Under the pieces are notes generated by a model that ran no database searches, was not told the origin of the DNA, and worked only from the letters and a program-made list of their open reading frames with translations. From Selenomonas sp. (GTDB lineage Bacteria; Bacillota; Negativicutes; Selenomonadales; Selenomonadaceae): a stretch of 64,000 nt of DNA. The stretch spans positions 1 to 64,000 of the forward strand of contig JAKVOG010000004.1 in the NCBI GenBank assembly GCA_022482925.1, written 5' to 3'. The translations under genes were made by a program, and so were the position numbers. Numbering within the stretch: position 1 is the stretch's first letter; each line of letters begins with the position of its first letter. Below, piece after piece: positions 42,206-51,840 of the stretch.

Positions 42206-43033
42206 TTATTTCGTACGGCCTCTGACAATGAGACGATCCGAAGCTTTCTTGCGACGGGTCTTGGCACCCATAGCGCATTTGCCCCATTTCGTAACAGGGT
42301 TCTTGCGGCCAACTGGGGAACGACCCTCACCACCACCATGCGGATGGTCATTCGGGTTCATAGCAGTACCACGGTTCTCCGGGCGAACACCCAGCCAACG
42401 GTTACGGCCTGCTTTACCAATCGTAATGTTCTCATGCTCCAGGTTACCAACTTCACCGATCGTTGCACGGCAGTTGATATGTACCTTGCGGAGCTCGCCA
42501 GACGGCATACGGAGGAGTGCATAATCGCCTTCCTTTGCCATCAGCTGAGCAGAAACACCAGCGCTGCGGACGAGCTGTGCGCCCTTGCCGATCTTGAGCT
42601 CAATGTTGTGGATGGTAGTACCAACCGGGATGTTCTTCAACGGAAGAGCATTACCGACTTTGATATCGGATTCCGGACCGGATACAACCTGATCACCAAC
42701 CTTAAGGCCATTCGGTGCGAGGATGTAACGTTTCTCACCATCAACATAGTTGAGGAGAGCAATACGTGCGCTGCGGTTCGGGTCGTACTCGATGGTAGCG
42801 ACGCGAGCCGGGATACCGTCCTTATTACGCTTGAAGTCAATCACGCGATAAAGGCGCTTGTGTCCGCCGCCCTGATGACGAACGGTCATACGGCCCTGCT
42901 GATTACGACCGCCTTTTTTCGTCAGGCGCTCAGTCAGGGATTTCTCAGGCTTGTCTGCCGTGATCTCGTCGAAGGAAGCGACGGTCATGAAACGACGGCC
43001 TGCAGAATATGGTTTAAAACTCTTTACTGCCAC
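42206..43033 (-). CDS. rplB: 50S ribosomal protein L2
   Basis: 275 residues: [66 protein letters not shown], with the conserved [20 protein letters not shown] loop near the peptidyl transferase centre. Intact. Confidence 0.98.
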   Translation of the reverse strand: MAVKSFKPYSAGRRFMTVASFDEITADKPEKSLTERLTKKGGRNQQGRMTVRHQGGGHKRLYRVIDFKRNKDGIPARVATIEYDPNRSARIALLNYVDGEKRYILAPNGLKVGDQVVSGPESDIKVGNALPLKNIPVGTTIHNIELKIGKGAQLVRSAGVSAQLMAKEGDYALLRMPSGELRKVHINCRATIGEVGNLEHENITIGKAGRNRWLGVRPENRGTAMNPNDHPHGGGEGRSPVGRKNPVTKWGKCAMGAKTRRKKASDRLIVRGRTK

Positions 43034-43056
43034 TTAAATGTACCTCCTTTTCTCAA

Positions 43057-43338
43057 TTATGCTTCGAAGAACTCAATGCTTTCGCCAGCAGCGAGTTTCA
43101 CGATAGCTTTTTTATAGTCAGGGCGCTTACCAGACGTGCGACCCATGCGTTTCGTTTTACCAAGTACGTTGACCGTGTTGACTTTCTCAACTTTAACATT
43201 GAAAACGTCAGCAACAGCTTTGGCAATTTCGATCTTGTTGGCTGCTTTCGCAACAACGAAGACGTACTTGCCTTCAGCCATGAGCTGAGTCGTTCTCTCA
43301 GTGATCAGCGGACGGATAAGGATATCACGTGCTTCCAT
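43057..43338 (-). CDS. rplW: 50S ribosomal protein L23
   Basis: 93 residues: [82 protein letters not shown]. Tunnel-exit docking site for SRP and trigger factor. Its start codon overlaps the rplD stop by one base. Confidence 0.98.
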   Translation of the reverse strand: MEARDILIRPLITERTTQLMAEGKYVFVVAKAANKIEIAKAVADVFNVKVEKVNTVNVLGKTKRMGRTSGKRPDYKKAIVKLAAGESIEFFEA

Positions 43339-43961
43339 TATGCGAATACCTCCTCGATACGGGTGATGGCATCCTTCGTGATGAACAGTTTGTCATTATT
43401 CAGGATATCAAAGACATTCAGACCCATCATGTTGATGGCTTTTACACCCGGAATGTTGCGTGCGGATTTCTCCACGTTCTCAGCTTCATCGGCAGTGATG
43501 AAAAGTACTTTCTTCTCTGCTTTGAAATCGCCAAGCATCTTAACGACCTGTTTCGTTTTCGGAGCTTCGAAATCGAGGCTTTCGAGAACTACGAGCTCAC
43601 CGCTCTTAACTTTGTCGGAAAGTGCGCATTTGATAGCAAGACGGCGCTGTTTGCGCGGCATGCTGAATGCATACTTACGCGGATGCGGTCCAAAGACCGT
43701 GCCGCCGCCAACCCAGATTGGGCTGCGCGTCGAACCGGAACGTGCCCGGCCAGTGCCTTTCTGTTTCCAAGGCTTGCGGCCGCCACCACGGACGAAGCTT
43801 CTCGTCTTGGTTGCATGCGTGCCGAGACGCTGTGCTGCAAGCTGCATTACAACGGCCTGATGGAGAAGACCTGAGTTCATCTCTACGCCGAAGATGCTGT
43901 CATTCAATTCGATATCGCCAACTTTGTTGTTGGTGATGTCATAAACTGCTACTGTAGCCAT
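43338..43961 (-). CDS. rplD: 50S ribosomal protein L4
   Basis: 207 residues: [95 protein letters not shown], with the tunnel loop [15 protein letters not shown] wild type. In many bacteria it represses the S10 operon. Confidence 0.98.
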   Translation of the reverse strand: MATVAVYDITNNKVGDIELNDSIFGVEMNSGLLHQAVVMQLAAQRLGTHATKTRSFVRGGGRKPWKQKGTGRARSGSTRSPIWVGGGTVFGPHPRKYAFSMPRKQRRLAIKCALSDKVKSGELVVLESLDFEAPKTKQVVKMLGDFKAEKKVLFITADEAENVEKSARNIPGVKAINMMGLNVFDILNNDKLFITKDAITRIEEVFA

Positions 43962-43984
43962 AATTTAGGTTTTCCTCCTTCCAA

Positions 43985-44629
43985 TTAGTTTTTGCCCGGT
44001 TTTACGGTATTCTTAATCACAACGAAGCTCTTCTTCGGGCCCGGAATCGCGCCCTTGATGAGGATCAGGTTGCGGTCGGTATCTACACGGACAACCGTGA
44101 GACGCTGAACCGTAACACGCTCGCCACCCATACGGCCCGGCAATTTCTTGCCTTTGAGCACACGTCCACCAGGACCACTGATCATTGCACCAGTCGAACC
44201 CGGCTCACGATGGGATTTGGAACCATGTCCCATAGGACCACAGGCGAAGTTGTGACGTTTGATACCGCCGGCAAAACCTTTACCTTTGGAAGTACCAGTA
44301 ACATCAACTAATTCTCCAGCACTAAATATGTCAACGCCGATGGAATCACCGACTTTGTATTCAGAAGGATCCTGAAGACGCATTTCACGGATAAATTTAA
44401 CCGGCTTAACACCAGCTTTATCGAAATGGCCCTTCATTGGTTTGTTCACTTTGAATTCTTTTACTTCACCGAAGCCAATCTGAACAGAGTTATAGCCGTC
44501 GCTCTCGACCGTCTTGTTCTGAATAACGATATTGTTACCAGACTCAACAACCGTGACCGGGACAACTTTGCCCTCTTCCGTGAAGATCTGGGTCATGCCC
44601 AGTTTTCTACCTAAAATTGCTTTAGACAT
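43985..44629 (-). CDS. rplC: 50S ribosomal protein L3
   Basis: 214 residues: SKAILGRKLGMTQIFTEEGKVVPVTVVESGNNIVIQNK and the central loop GGIKRHNFACGPMGHGSKSHREPGSTGAM that approaches the peptidyl transferase centre. Early assembly protein. Confidence 0.98.
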   Translation of the reverse strand: MSKAILGRKLGMTQIFTEEGKVVPVTVVESGNNIVIQNKTVESDGYNSVQIGFGEVKEFKVNKPMKGHFDKAGVKPVKFIREMRLQDPSEYKVGDSIGVDIFSAGELVDVTGTSKGKGFAGGIKRHNFACGPMGHGSKSHREPGSTGAMISGPGGRVLKGKKLPGRMGGERVTVQRLTVVRVDTDRNLILIKGAIPGPKKSFVVIKNTVKPGKN

Positions 44630-44647
44630 TCATTCCACCTCCTCGGA

Positions 44648-44959
44648 TTATAATTTGATTTCGATGTCTACACCAGCCGGAAGGTCAAGGCGCATCAGCG
44701 CATCTACCGTCTTGTTCGTCGGCTGCAGGATGTCGATAAGACGCTTATGAGTTCTCATTTCGAACTGCTCGCGGGAATCCTTATTGACATGCGGGGAACG
44801 CAAAATCGTGTAGATATTCTTCTCCGTTGGGAGTGGAATCGGACCAGATACCATAGCACCAGTCTTCTTTGCAGTATCCACAATCTTTACTGCGCTCTGA
44901 TCGAGGGCTTTATGATCATAAGCCTTCAAACGGATTCTAATCTTTTGGTTCTTAGACAA
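44648..44959 (-). CDS. rpsJ: 30S ribosomal protein S10 (TTG start)
   Basis: 103 residues, reading (M)[76 protein letters not shown]. The start is TTG at 44959 with AAGGAGG 8 nt upstream; the frame is open 36 codons further to an ATG, but that extension is unlike any S10. S10 also works in NusB-dependent antitermination. First gene of the S10 operon. Confidence 0.96.
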   Translation of the reverse strand: MSKNQKIRIRLKAYDHKALDQSAVKIVDTAKKTGAMVSGPIPLPTEKNIYTILRSPHVNKDSREQFEMRTHKRLIDILQPTNKTVDALMRLDLPAGVDIEIKL

Positions 44960-45088
44960 TTGTTTTTCCTCCTTATCGTCCGGACTCTCGGCCCAAACAT
45001 TTCTCCGTAACAGTTCCCTCGGACAATGCCGAGCCATCTGCCACGTCATCGCATTGGGGGGTACCATATATATTAAACCTTTAAATAA

Positions 45089-45108
45089 GAGCGGCGCGAG
45101 CGCCGCCC
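45089..45108. repeat. GC-rich palindrome between tuf and rpsJ
   Basis: GGGCGGCG/CGCCGCTC pair over 8 bp (one wobble) with a CTCG loop; on the minus strand CTTATTT follows, so it may end tuf transcription weakly. It shares the GTARGGGCGGC edge with the hairpin at 33820-33839. The rest of the gap (44960-45136) shows no gene and no convincing promoter. Confidence 0.5.
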
Positions 45109-45136
45109 TTACCTATTGGCTTAATTGATTTGGAAA

Positions 45137-46334
45137 TCAGCCTTCAACAATTTCCGTTACGCGGCCAGCACCAACAGTGTGACCACCTTCGCGGATTGCG
45201 AAACGCAGGCCCTTCTCGATAGCGATCGGAGTGATGAGCTCAACGTCCATCTCGATGTTATCGCCAGGCATAACCATTTCCGTGCCCTCCGGCAGATTAA
45301 CTACGCCCGTAACGTCTGTCGTACGGAAGTAGAACTGCGGACGGTAGTTCGTGAAGAACGGAGTATGACGGCCGCCCTCTTCTTTAGTCAGGACATAAAC
45401 CTGACCTTTGAATTTCGTGTGCGGATGAATCGTGCCCGGCTTAGCCAGAACCTGGCCACGCTCGATCTCTTTGCGGTCGATACCACGGAGCAGAGCACCG
45501 ATGTTATCACCAGCAACAGCACTGTCGAGCATCTTGCGGAACATCTCGATACCCGTTACAACCGTATCGCGCGGCTGATCAGCCAGGCCTACGATAGCAA
45601 CCGTATCATTCATCTTCAGCTCACCACGCTCAACACGGCCCGTAGCAACAGTACCACGGCCAGTGATCGTGAAGACATCCTCTACCGGCATCAGGAACGG
45701 TTTTTCCGTATCACGGGTCGGAGTCGGGATGTACTCGTCAACTGCATCCATGAGCTCAACGATCTTAGCCTGCATATCTGCATCGCCTTCGAGAGCCTTC
45801 AGAGCAGAACCAGCAATAACAGGAATGTCATCGCCTGGGAAGTCGTAGCTGGAGAGCAGCTCGCGAACTTCCATCTCAACGAGCTCGAGGAGCTCTGGAT
45901 CGTCAACCTGGTCAACCTTGTTCAGGAAGACAACGATTGCCGGAACGCCAACCTGACGTGCGAGCAGGATGTGCTCACGAGTCTGCGGCATCGGGCCATC
46001 AGCAGCGGAAACTACCAGGATAGCACCATCCATCTGAGCAGCACCAGTGATCATGTTCTTGACATAGTCAGCATGGCCCGGGCAGTCAACGTGTGCATAA
46101 TGACGGTTTCTTCGTCTCATACTCAACGTGTGCCGTATTGATGGTGATACCGCGCTCGCGCTCCTCTGGAGCCTTATCGATATCAGCATAGTCCTCGAAG
46201 GAAGCCTTGCAGCCTTCCGTCTGGGACAGAACTTTCGTGATTGCAGCCGTCAGCGTCGTCTTGCCATGGTCAACGTGACCAATGGTTCCGATGTTAACAT
46301 GCGGTTTAGTTCTTTCAAACTTTTCTTTAGCCAT
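45137..46334 (-). CDS. tuf: Elongation factor Tu (frameshifted)
   Basis: GTPase delivering aminoacyl-t[39 protein letters not shown] with P-loop, [14 protein letters not shown], then after repair [39 protein letters not shown] and NKVD. An extra base at 46105-46106 (AAGAAACCGTC for AAGAAACGTC) breaks it in switch II. The repaired protein is about 398 residues and ends [22 protein letters not shown]. Only copy in the window; the error reading is preferred because the gene is essential. Confidence 0.96.
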
Positions 46335-46351
46335 TTGTGTTTTTTCCTCCC

Positions 46352-48433
46352 TTATTCGCCTTTGTTCTTAGCAGTAACTTTTTCGGCTATATTTTTAGGA
46401 ACTTCATCATAGTAAGCTACTTCCATGCTGTAGTTCCCTCGGCCCTGTGTTTTAGAACGGAGATCCGTCGAATAACCGAACATCTCGGAAAGCGGAACAA
46501 ATCCGTTGATGACCTGAGCACCATTGCGCGCTTCCATACCATCGATACGGCCGCGGCGGGAGTTCAGATCGCCGATGACATCGCCCATGTATTCTTCTGG
46601 AACGACAACTTCGACTTTAACGTACGGTTCGAGCAGAACCGGGTTAGCTTTCTGAGCACCACTCTTGAATGCCATCGAACCGGCAACCTTGAATGCAGCC
46701 TCAGAGGAGTCGACTTCATGGAAGGAACCGTCATAGACGACTACCTTGACGTCGACTACCGGATAACCAGCAACAACACCAGTTTCCATAGCCTGTTTTA
46801 CGCCAGCCTCGATCGGGTTGATGAATTCCTTCGGAATTGCACCACCGACGACCTTGTTCTCAAAGCTGAAGCCTTCGCCCGGCTCCTGCGGAATGAGTTC
46901 AAGCCAGCAATGACCATACTGACCATGACCACCGGACTGACGAACGAACTTACCTTCTGCCTTGACAGAATTGCGGATCGTCTCGCGATATGCAACCTGC
47001 GGCTCGCCGACTTTGCAGTCAACATGGAACTCGCGGAGCATACGGTCAACAATGATCTGCAGGTGAAGCTCACCCATACCAGAGATGATCGTCTGACCAG
47101 TTTCCTGATCCGTGCGAACGCGGAACGTCGGATCCTCTTCAGCGAGTTTCTGGAGAGCTACGCCCATCTTCTCCTGGTCGTTCTTCGTAGCTGGTTCAAC
47201 AGCAACGGAGATAACCGGATCCGGGAACTCCATGGACTCGAGGATGATCGGATGTTCTTCATCGCAGAGCGTATCACCAGTCGTCGTATCTTTAAGACCA
47301 ACGGCAGCAGCGATATCACCGGCATAGACCTTTTCGATCTCTTTACGGTTATTGGCATGCATCTGAAGGATACGGCCAATGCGCTCTTTCTTACCCTTAG
47401 TAGAGTTATATACGTAGGAACCTGCATCCAAGATACCGGAGTAAACACGGAAGAATGCCAGTTTACCAACGTACGGGTCAGTCATGATCTTGAATGCCAG
47501 TGCGGAGAACGGCTCTTTGTCGCTAGGACGGACGATGGTCTTCCTCACCAGGATTCCGGATTCGTGCCAGCGATTGGCGGGATATCCGTCGGTGCCGGCA
47601 TGTAATCAACGATTGCATCGAGCAACGGCTGAACGCCCTTGTTACGATAGGAAGTACCGCAGGTTACCGGAACCAGCTTACAAGCAACTGTGCCCTTACG
47701 GATAACCTTCTTTACTTCGTCTTCGCTGATTTCTTCACCGCCGAGGTATTTCTCCATGAAATCATCATCGAGCTCGGAGAGAGCTTCGAACATTTTCTCA
47801 TGATATTCCTCAGCGACATCCTTCAAGTCATCAGGAATAGCAACCTCATCCTCGACTTTGCCCAGATCGTCCTTCATAGACGATGGCTTCCATCTTAACG
47901 AGATCGATGATGCCTTTGAAGTCATCCTCAGCGCCGATTGGCAGCTGGATAGGAACTGCATTGGCCTGCAGACGCTCATGCATCATCTTGATGACGTTAT
48001 AGAAATCTGCGCCGGTAATGTCCATCTTGTTGACATATGCCATACGCGGTACATTGTATTTCTCAGCTTGGCGCCAAACGGTTTCCGTCTGAGGCTCAAC
48101 GCCGCCCCTTGCTGTAAGTACAGCAACTGCGCCATCAAGTACGCGCAAGGAACGCTCAACTTCTACAGTAAAGTCAACGTGGCCCGGTGTGTCGATGATG
48201 TTGATACGATAGCCTTTCCAGTGGCAGGTTGTAGCAGCCGATGTAATCGTGATGCCACGTTCCTGTTCCTGAGCCATCCAGTCCATCGTGGCAGCGCCAT
48301 CATGGACTTCACCGATTTTATGGTTTACGCCTGTGTAGAAGAGGATACGTTCTGTGGTTGTCGTCTTGCCAGCATCGATATGCGCCATGATGCCGATATT
48401 ACGAGTTTTTTCAAGTGAAAACTCTCTAGCCAC
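46352..48433 (-). CDS. fusA: Elongation factor G (three frameshifts)
   Basis: Ribosomal translocase. Domain [73 protein letters not shown]. The frame breaks at 47871-47872 (extra base; repaired [18 protein letters not shown]) and twice more at 47551-47552 and 47526-47527 (repaired [26 protein letters not shown]). Domains II-V follow intact, with [18 protein letters not shown] and [22 protein letters not shown]. Repaired length is about 693 residues, normal for EF-G. Confidence 0.95.
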
Positions 48434-48469
48434 TTTTTATCGCTCCTTATTCTATAAGATACTGCTTGA

Positions 48470-48952
<483 letters not shown>

Positions 48953-48981
48953 TTATCATAGTCTTCAATGCTGAAGCTGTG

Positions 48982-49359
48982 TTATTTTTTCTTGGCTTTT
49001 TTCGCACCGTACTTCGAACGGCCCTGACCACGATCCTGCACACCGGCAGTATCGAGCGAACCACGAATGATGTGGTAACGAACACCTGGCAGGTCCTTAA
49101 CACGACCGCCACGGATCAGCACAACACTATGCTCCTGAAGATTATGACCAATACCCGGGATGTATGCGGTAACCTCGATGCTGTTCGTCAGACGAACACG
49201 AGCAACCTTACGCAGAGCCGAGTTCGGCTTCTTCGGCGTAGACGTGTAAACACGCGTGCAAACACCACGTTTCTGCGGGCAATTCTTGAGTGCTGGTGCT
49301 TTGGACTTCTCCTGCATGCTCTTTCTGCTCTTACGAACTAACTGGTTTATAGTAGGCAT
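48982..49359 (-). CDS. rpsL: 30S ribosomal protein S12
   Basis: 125 residues from [14 protein letters not shown]; the frame is open seven codons upstream, into the ribosome site. [22 protein letters not shown] and [18 protein letters not shown] keep the lysines that, when changed, give streptomycin resistance, so the wild-type decoding-centre sequence is present. Confidence 0.98.
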   Translation of the reverse strand: MPTINQLVRKSRKSMQEKSKAPALKNCPQKRGVCTRVYTSTPKKPNSALRKVARVRLTNSIEVTAYIPGIGHNLQEHSVVLIRGGRVKDLPGVRYHIIRGSLDTAGVQDRGQGRSKYGAKKAKKK

Positions 49360-49402
49360 ACATGCACCTCCTTCCTTCATATTGAGAATTTATTATTTAT
49401 TA

Positions 49403-49430
49403 AAACCTCAAGGCAGAAGCCTCAAAGTTT
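49403..49430 (-). terminator. Attenuator-like hairpin between the L7Ae-family gene and rpsL
   Basis: AAACTTTGAGGC and GCCTTGAGGTTT pair over 12 bp using G-U wobbles around a TTCT loop, followed by TTTTAATAAATAA on the minus strand. It would partly uncouple rpsL-rpsG-fusA-tuf from the first gene, or act as an attenuator. Confidence 0.55.
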
Positions 49431-49450
49431 TTAACAAATAGACCAGGAAA

Positions 49451-49696
49451 CTACCTCAGGACCGCTGCTGCCGCCGCGCCGACTTCAATACCGCAGGCTT
49501 TTCCAATATCCTGCATCGTCGAAGTCTCATCTACCAGTACATTGCATTCCTGGCAGAGTGCTTTCAGTGGCTCAACCACCCGGCTGTCAGCGTCACTTGC
49601 GACGAAGACGGCCTCAGCACTGTTGCGTTTCACAGCTTTGCTGACCTGTTTGATACCAATCACCCGATTGGCATTTTTCAGTGTATCCAGTGTCAT
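49451..49696 (-). CDS. rplGB: L7Ae/L30e-family ribosome-associated protein
   Basis: 81 residues: MTLDTLKNANRVIGIKQVSKAVKRNSAEAVFVASDADSRVVEPLKALCQECNVLVDETSTMQDIGKACGIEVGAAAAAVL, the L7Ae-like fold of Bacillus YbxF, a k-turn RNA binder. Start is the ATG with GGGGAG 8 nt upstream. It normally lies between rpoC and rpsL; here it is the first gene of the str transcript, and no rpoB-rpoC is upstream. Confidence 0.9.
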   Translation of the reverse strand: MTLDTLKNANRVIGIKQVSKAVKRNSAEAVFVASDADSRVVEPLKALCQECNVLVDETSTMQDIGKACGIEVGAAAAAVLR

Positions 49697-49749
49697 TGCT
49701 TTCACTCCCCTGTATCACTAAATCATGCGCTTAAATCAGGCACTTCTAT

Positions 49750-49778
49750 ATATTAGCACCCACCAAAATGCTTGTCAA
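49750..49778 (-). promoter_or_regulatory. Promoter of the str operon
   Basis: TTGACA (49773-49778), 17-bp spacer and TAATAT (49750-49755) on the minus strand: a strong promoter 53 bp before the L7Ae-family gene. The segment between it and the intron (49779-49876) holds no gene. Confidence 0.8.
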
Positions 49779-49920
49779 CACTTTATTTACAAAGTGTTGT
49801 GTGTACACGTTGCCTTGCGTATCATAAATGAAAATAAATTTATTTAAGCGCAATTATGTCCACATATAATGGAAAAATCGAGTAGGAGGCTGACCATTGT
49901 TTGACCAGCCGACCTCTCAC

Positions 49921-49952
49921 ACCACCGTGCGTACCGTTCGGTACACGGCGGT
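49921..49952 (-). ncRNA. Group II intron domain V
   Basis: ACCGCCGTG pairs with CACGGTGGT, enclosing the stem TACC/GGTA with a 4-nt loop and the typical 2-nt CG bulge. The CGC near the 5' side aligns with the catalytic triad, which is AGC in most other classes. It lies directly after the maturase stop. Confidence 0.8.
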
Positions 49953-49955
49953 TCC

Positions 49956-51368
49956 TTAGTTTTCACATACTTGCTCATAATAGCTCGACATGGCTATATA
50001 GCCTTGTCGGGCTATTTCTTTGTTTGTGAGGACTGAGTTCAGCATTACTGCCGCTCTCCATATCCCCTTTCGGCAGTTGGCAAGTTCATGTACCTTCCAT
50101 TCCGGCAATTTGTACTGCCTAATCATTCGGTACCTTGTCCTAACCTTCTTCCACTGTTTCCAGTAGATTGCCCGTATCCTTCTGCGAAGCCATTCATCTA
50201 CCTGCTTAAGCATTCCCTTCATGTCCGCCAGCTTGAAGTAGTTTACCCAGCCTTTTATAAATCTGCTCAGCATAAGCGGTCTATCTTCGTTGCTTATAGC
50301 CTTCCTCCGGTTCGTCAGCACCCGGAGGCGGTTCTTCATCTTCACTAGCGACTTCTGGTGTACCTTGAAACGGCATTCGCCTTTGTAACGGTAGAAGCCA
50401 TAACCAAGATACTTCACTCGGGAAATGTGTGCCACGCTGGTCTTCTCACGGTTCACTTTTAGGAACAGTTTCCCTTCTATGAATCGGATTGTGCTGGTCA
50501 GGGTTCTTTCTGCACTTCTCCTGCTCTTGCACAGTATCATGCAGTCATCTGCGTATCTCACAAATTTGTGGTTACGCTTTTCCAGTTCCTTGTCCAGTTC
50601 GTTCAACATGACGTTGCTTAACAGAGGGCTTAACGGCCCTCCCTGCGGTACTCCCTGCTCACTACGTTCAAAGACTCCCTGCCGGATTACTCCTGCATTG
50701 AGATACTTGTGAATCAGCGATATGACCCTGCCGTCTTTTATGCTTCGGGAAAGGACTTCTATCAGCTTGCTCTGGCAGACTGTATCGAAGAACTTCTCCA
50801 AGTCCATATCTACTACGTAGACATAGCCTTCATTCGCATATTTCTGGCATTGCCGTAGGGCGTCATGGGCTCCACGCCCCGGCCTGAAGCCGAAGCTGGA
50901 TTCTGAGAATTGCGGTTCGTAGATAGGGGTGAGCACTTGGGCTATGGCCTGTTGTATCACCCTGTCTACTACTGTCGGTATTCCCAGTTTTCGGTATTTG
51001 CCTTTTTCTTCTTTGGGTATTTCTACCCGACGGACAGGGTTCGGCTTATATTTGCCGTCCTTTATCTGCTGAAGGAGGCTCAAGCGGTGCTCTCTAAGAT
51101 ACGGCAGAAGCTCATCTACGCTCATCTTGTCGATTCCGCCTGCTCCTCGATTGGATTTTACCTTTTGGTAGGCAACATTCATGTTGTCTCTTGAGATAAT
51201 CCGCTTCAACAGACTGTCCGTTGGCAAGTCTGCAATGATGCCGCTCAATTCAGCAATCCTCACAGAAACAGGCACTCCCGCATATCCTTGCTGTTCCGCA
51301 GCTACCTTTTGCGGGCAGTCCTCATTATGAAGTTTTCTGCCTTTGTCATTCTGCTTGGTTACATTCAT
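49956..51368 (-). CDS. ltrA: Group II intron reverse transcriptase/maturase
   Basis: 470 residues, uninterrupted. RT blocks in order: AYQKVKSNRGAGGIDKMSVDEL, VRRVEIPKEEKGKYRKLGIPTVVDRVIQQAIAQVLTPIYE, FGFRPGRGAHDALR, YVVDMDLEKFFD, GVPQGGPLSPLLSNVMLNELD, VRYADDCMILC (YADD catalytic), LKVNREKTSV and YLGYGFY; then thumb/maturase domain RFIKGWVNYFKLADM. No HNH endonuclease motif follows, as expected for class C. Assists splicing and copies the intron during mobility. All key residues are present, so it is probably active. Confidence 0.95.
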   Translation of the reverse strand: MNVTKQNDKGRKLHNEDCPQKVAAEQQGYAGVPVSVRIAELSGIIADLPTDSLLKRIISRDNMNVAYQKVKSNRGAGGIDKMSVDELLPYLREHRLSLLQQIKDGKYKPNPVRRVEIPKEEKGKYRKLGIPTVVDRVIQQAIAQVLTPIYEPQFSESSFGFRPGRGAHDALRQCQKYANEGYVYVVDMDLEKFFDTVCQSKLIEVLSRSIKDGRVISLIHKYLNAGVIRQGVFERSEQGVPQGGPLSPLLSNVMLNELDKELEKRNHKFVRYADDCMILCKSRRSAERTLTSTIRFIEGKLFLKVNREKTSVAHISRVKYLGYGFYRYKGECRFKVHQKSLVKMKNRLRVLTNRRKAISNEDRPLMLSRFIKGWVNYFKLADMKGMLKQVDEWLRRRIRAIYWKQWKKVRTRYRMIRQYKLPEWKVHELANCRKGIWRAAVMLNSVLTNKEIARQGYIAMSSYYEQVCEN

Positions 51369-51782
51369 TTATTGACATCTCCTAAGGTTCGGTCCTTCCG
51401 AGATGGCCTATAGCCCACCTCGTACTATGACCCCAGCTGACTTCTCACGGTAAATCTTGTTTCAACCATGACCGCCAATATTATATGACATTGGTCATGT
51501 CCGTGAGACCTCCCCGGGTAAGAACGCACTCTTTCTCTCCATGTGTCTGCCACATTTACTATCCATGATTCCGTGTAGCTATTGGACTTTGGCCTGGTTT
51601 GCGGCCTTATCCTCATGAATTAGCCTTATGTGATTTCTGTTCGTCAGACCAGAGATTTGCTTACACCTTCCTTCAGATTCCACCTCACGATGGACACCCT
51701 TGGTGTTCAGCTATGACCTTCCCGCTACCGGGTAGTCTAGGGACTTTCACCCATTAGAGTGCGCCCATGCCGGGCGCACAAA

Positions 51783-51814
51783 ACAGCGAAGATGGTGTTT
51801 TCCATCTTCGCTGT
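51783..51814 (-). terminator. Terminator of tkt (intron target)
   Basis: ACAGCGAAGATGG and CCATCTTCGCTGT form a perfect 13-bp stem with a 6-nt loop; TTTT follows on the minus strand and is then cut by the intron. With the intron removed the tract would read about eight T. Confidence 0.9.
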
Positions 51815-51840
51815 CTATATTTTGTAACAATCAGCCGAAA

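Larger units (their letters stand above)
49877..51779 (-). mobile_element. Group II intron, class C-like, inserted after the tkt terminator
   Basis: The 5' end GTGCGCCC (51772-51779) begins about 400 nt of ribozyme, followed by the maturase ORF (domain IV), then domain V (49921-49952) and domain VI, whose GGCTG/CAGCC stem precedes the 3' end CTCGAT (49877). The 5' exon ends with the tkt terminator stem plus TTTT, and the 3' exon resumes TTTTCC, so the insertion splits the T tract. This target and the CGC triad of domain V are the marks of class C introns. Total length of about 1.9 kb also fits. Boundaries are read from motifs and could be off by 1-2 nt. Confidence 0.85.

Noticed and set aside
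44960-45067. N-terminal extension of rpsJ to an upstream ATG
   Set aside because: The extra 36 residues are unlike S10, and a strong ribosome site precedes the internal TTG, which gives the normal N-terminus.
46086-46189. Programmed frameshifting in tuf, fusA, secY or rpsC
   Set aside because: No slippery heptamer with a downstream pseudoknot, the families do not use recoding, and the same kind of break recurs in many unrelated genes.
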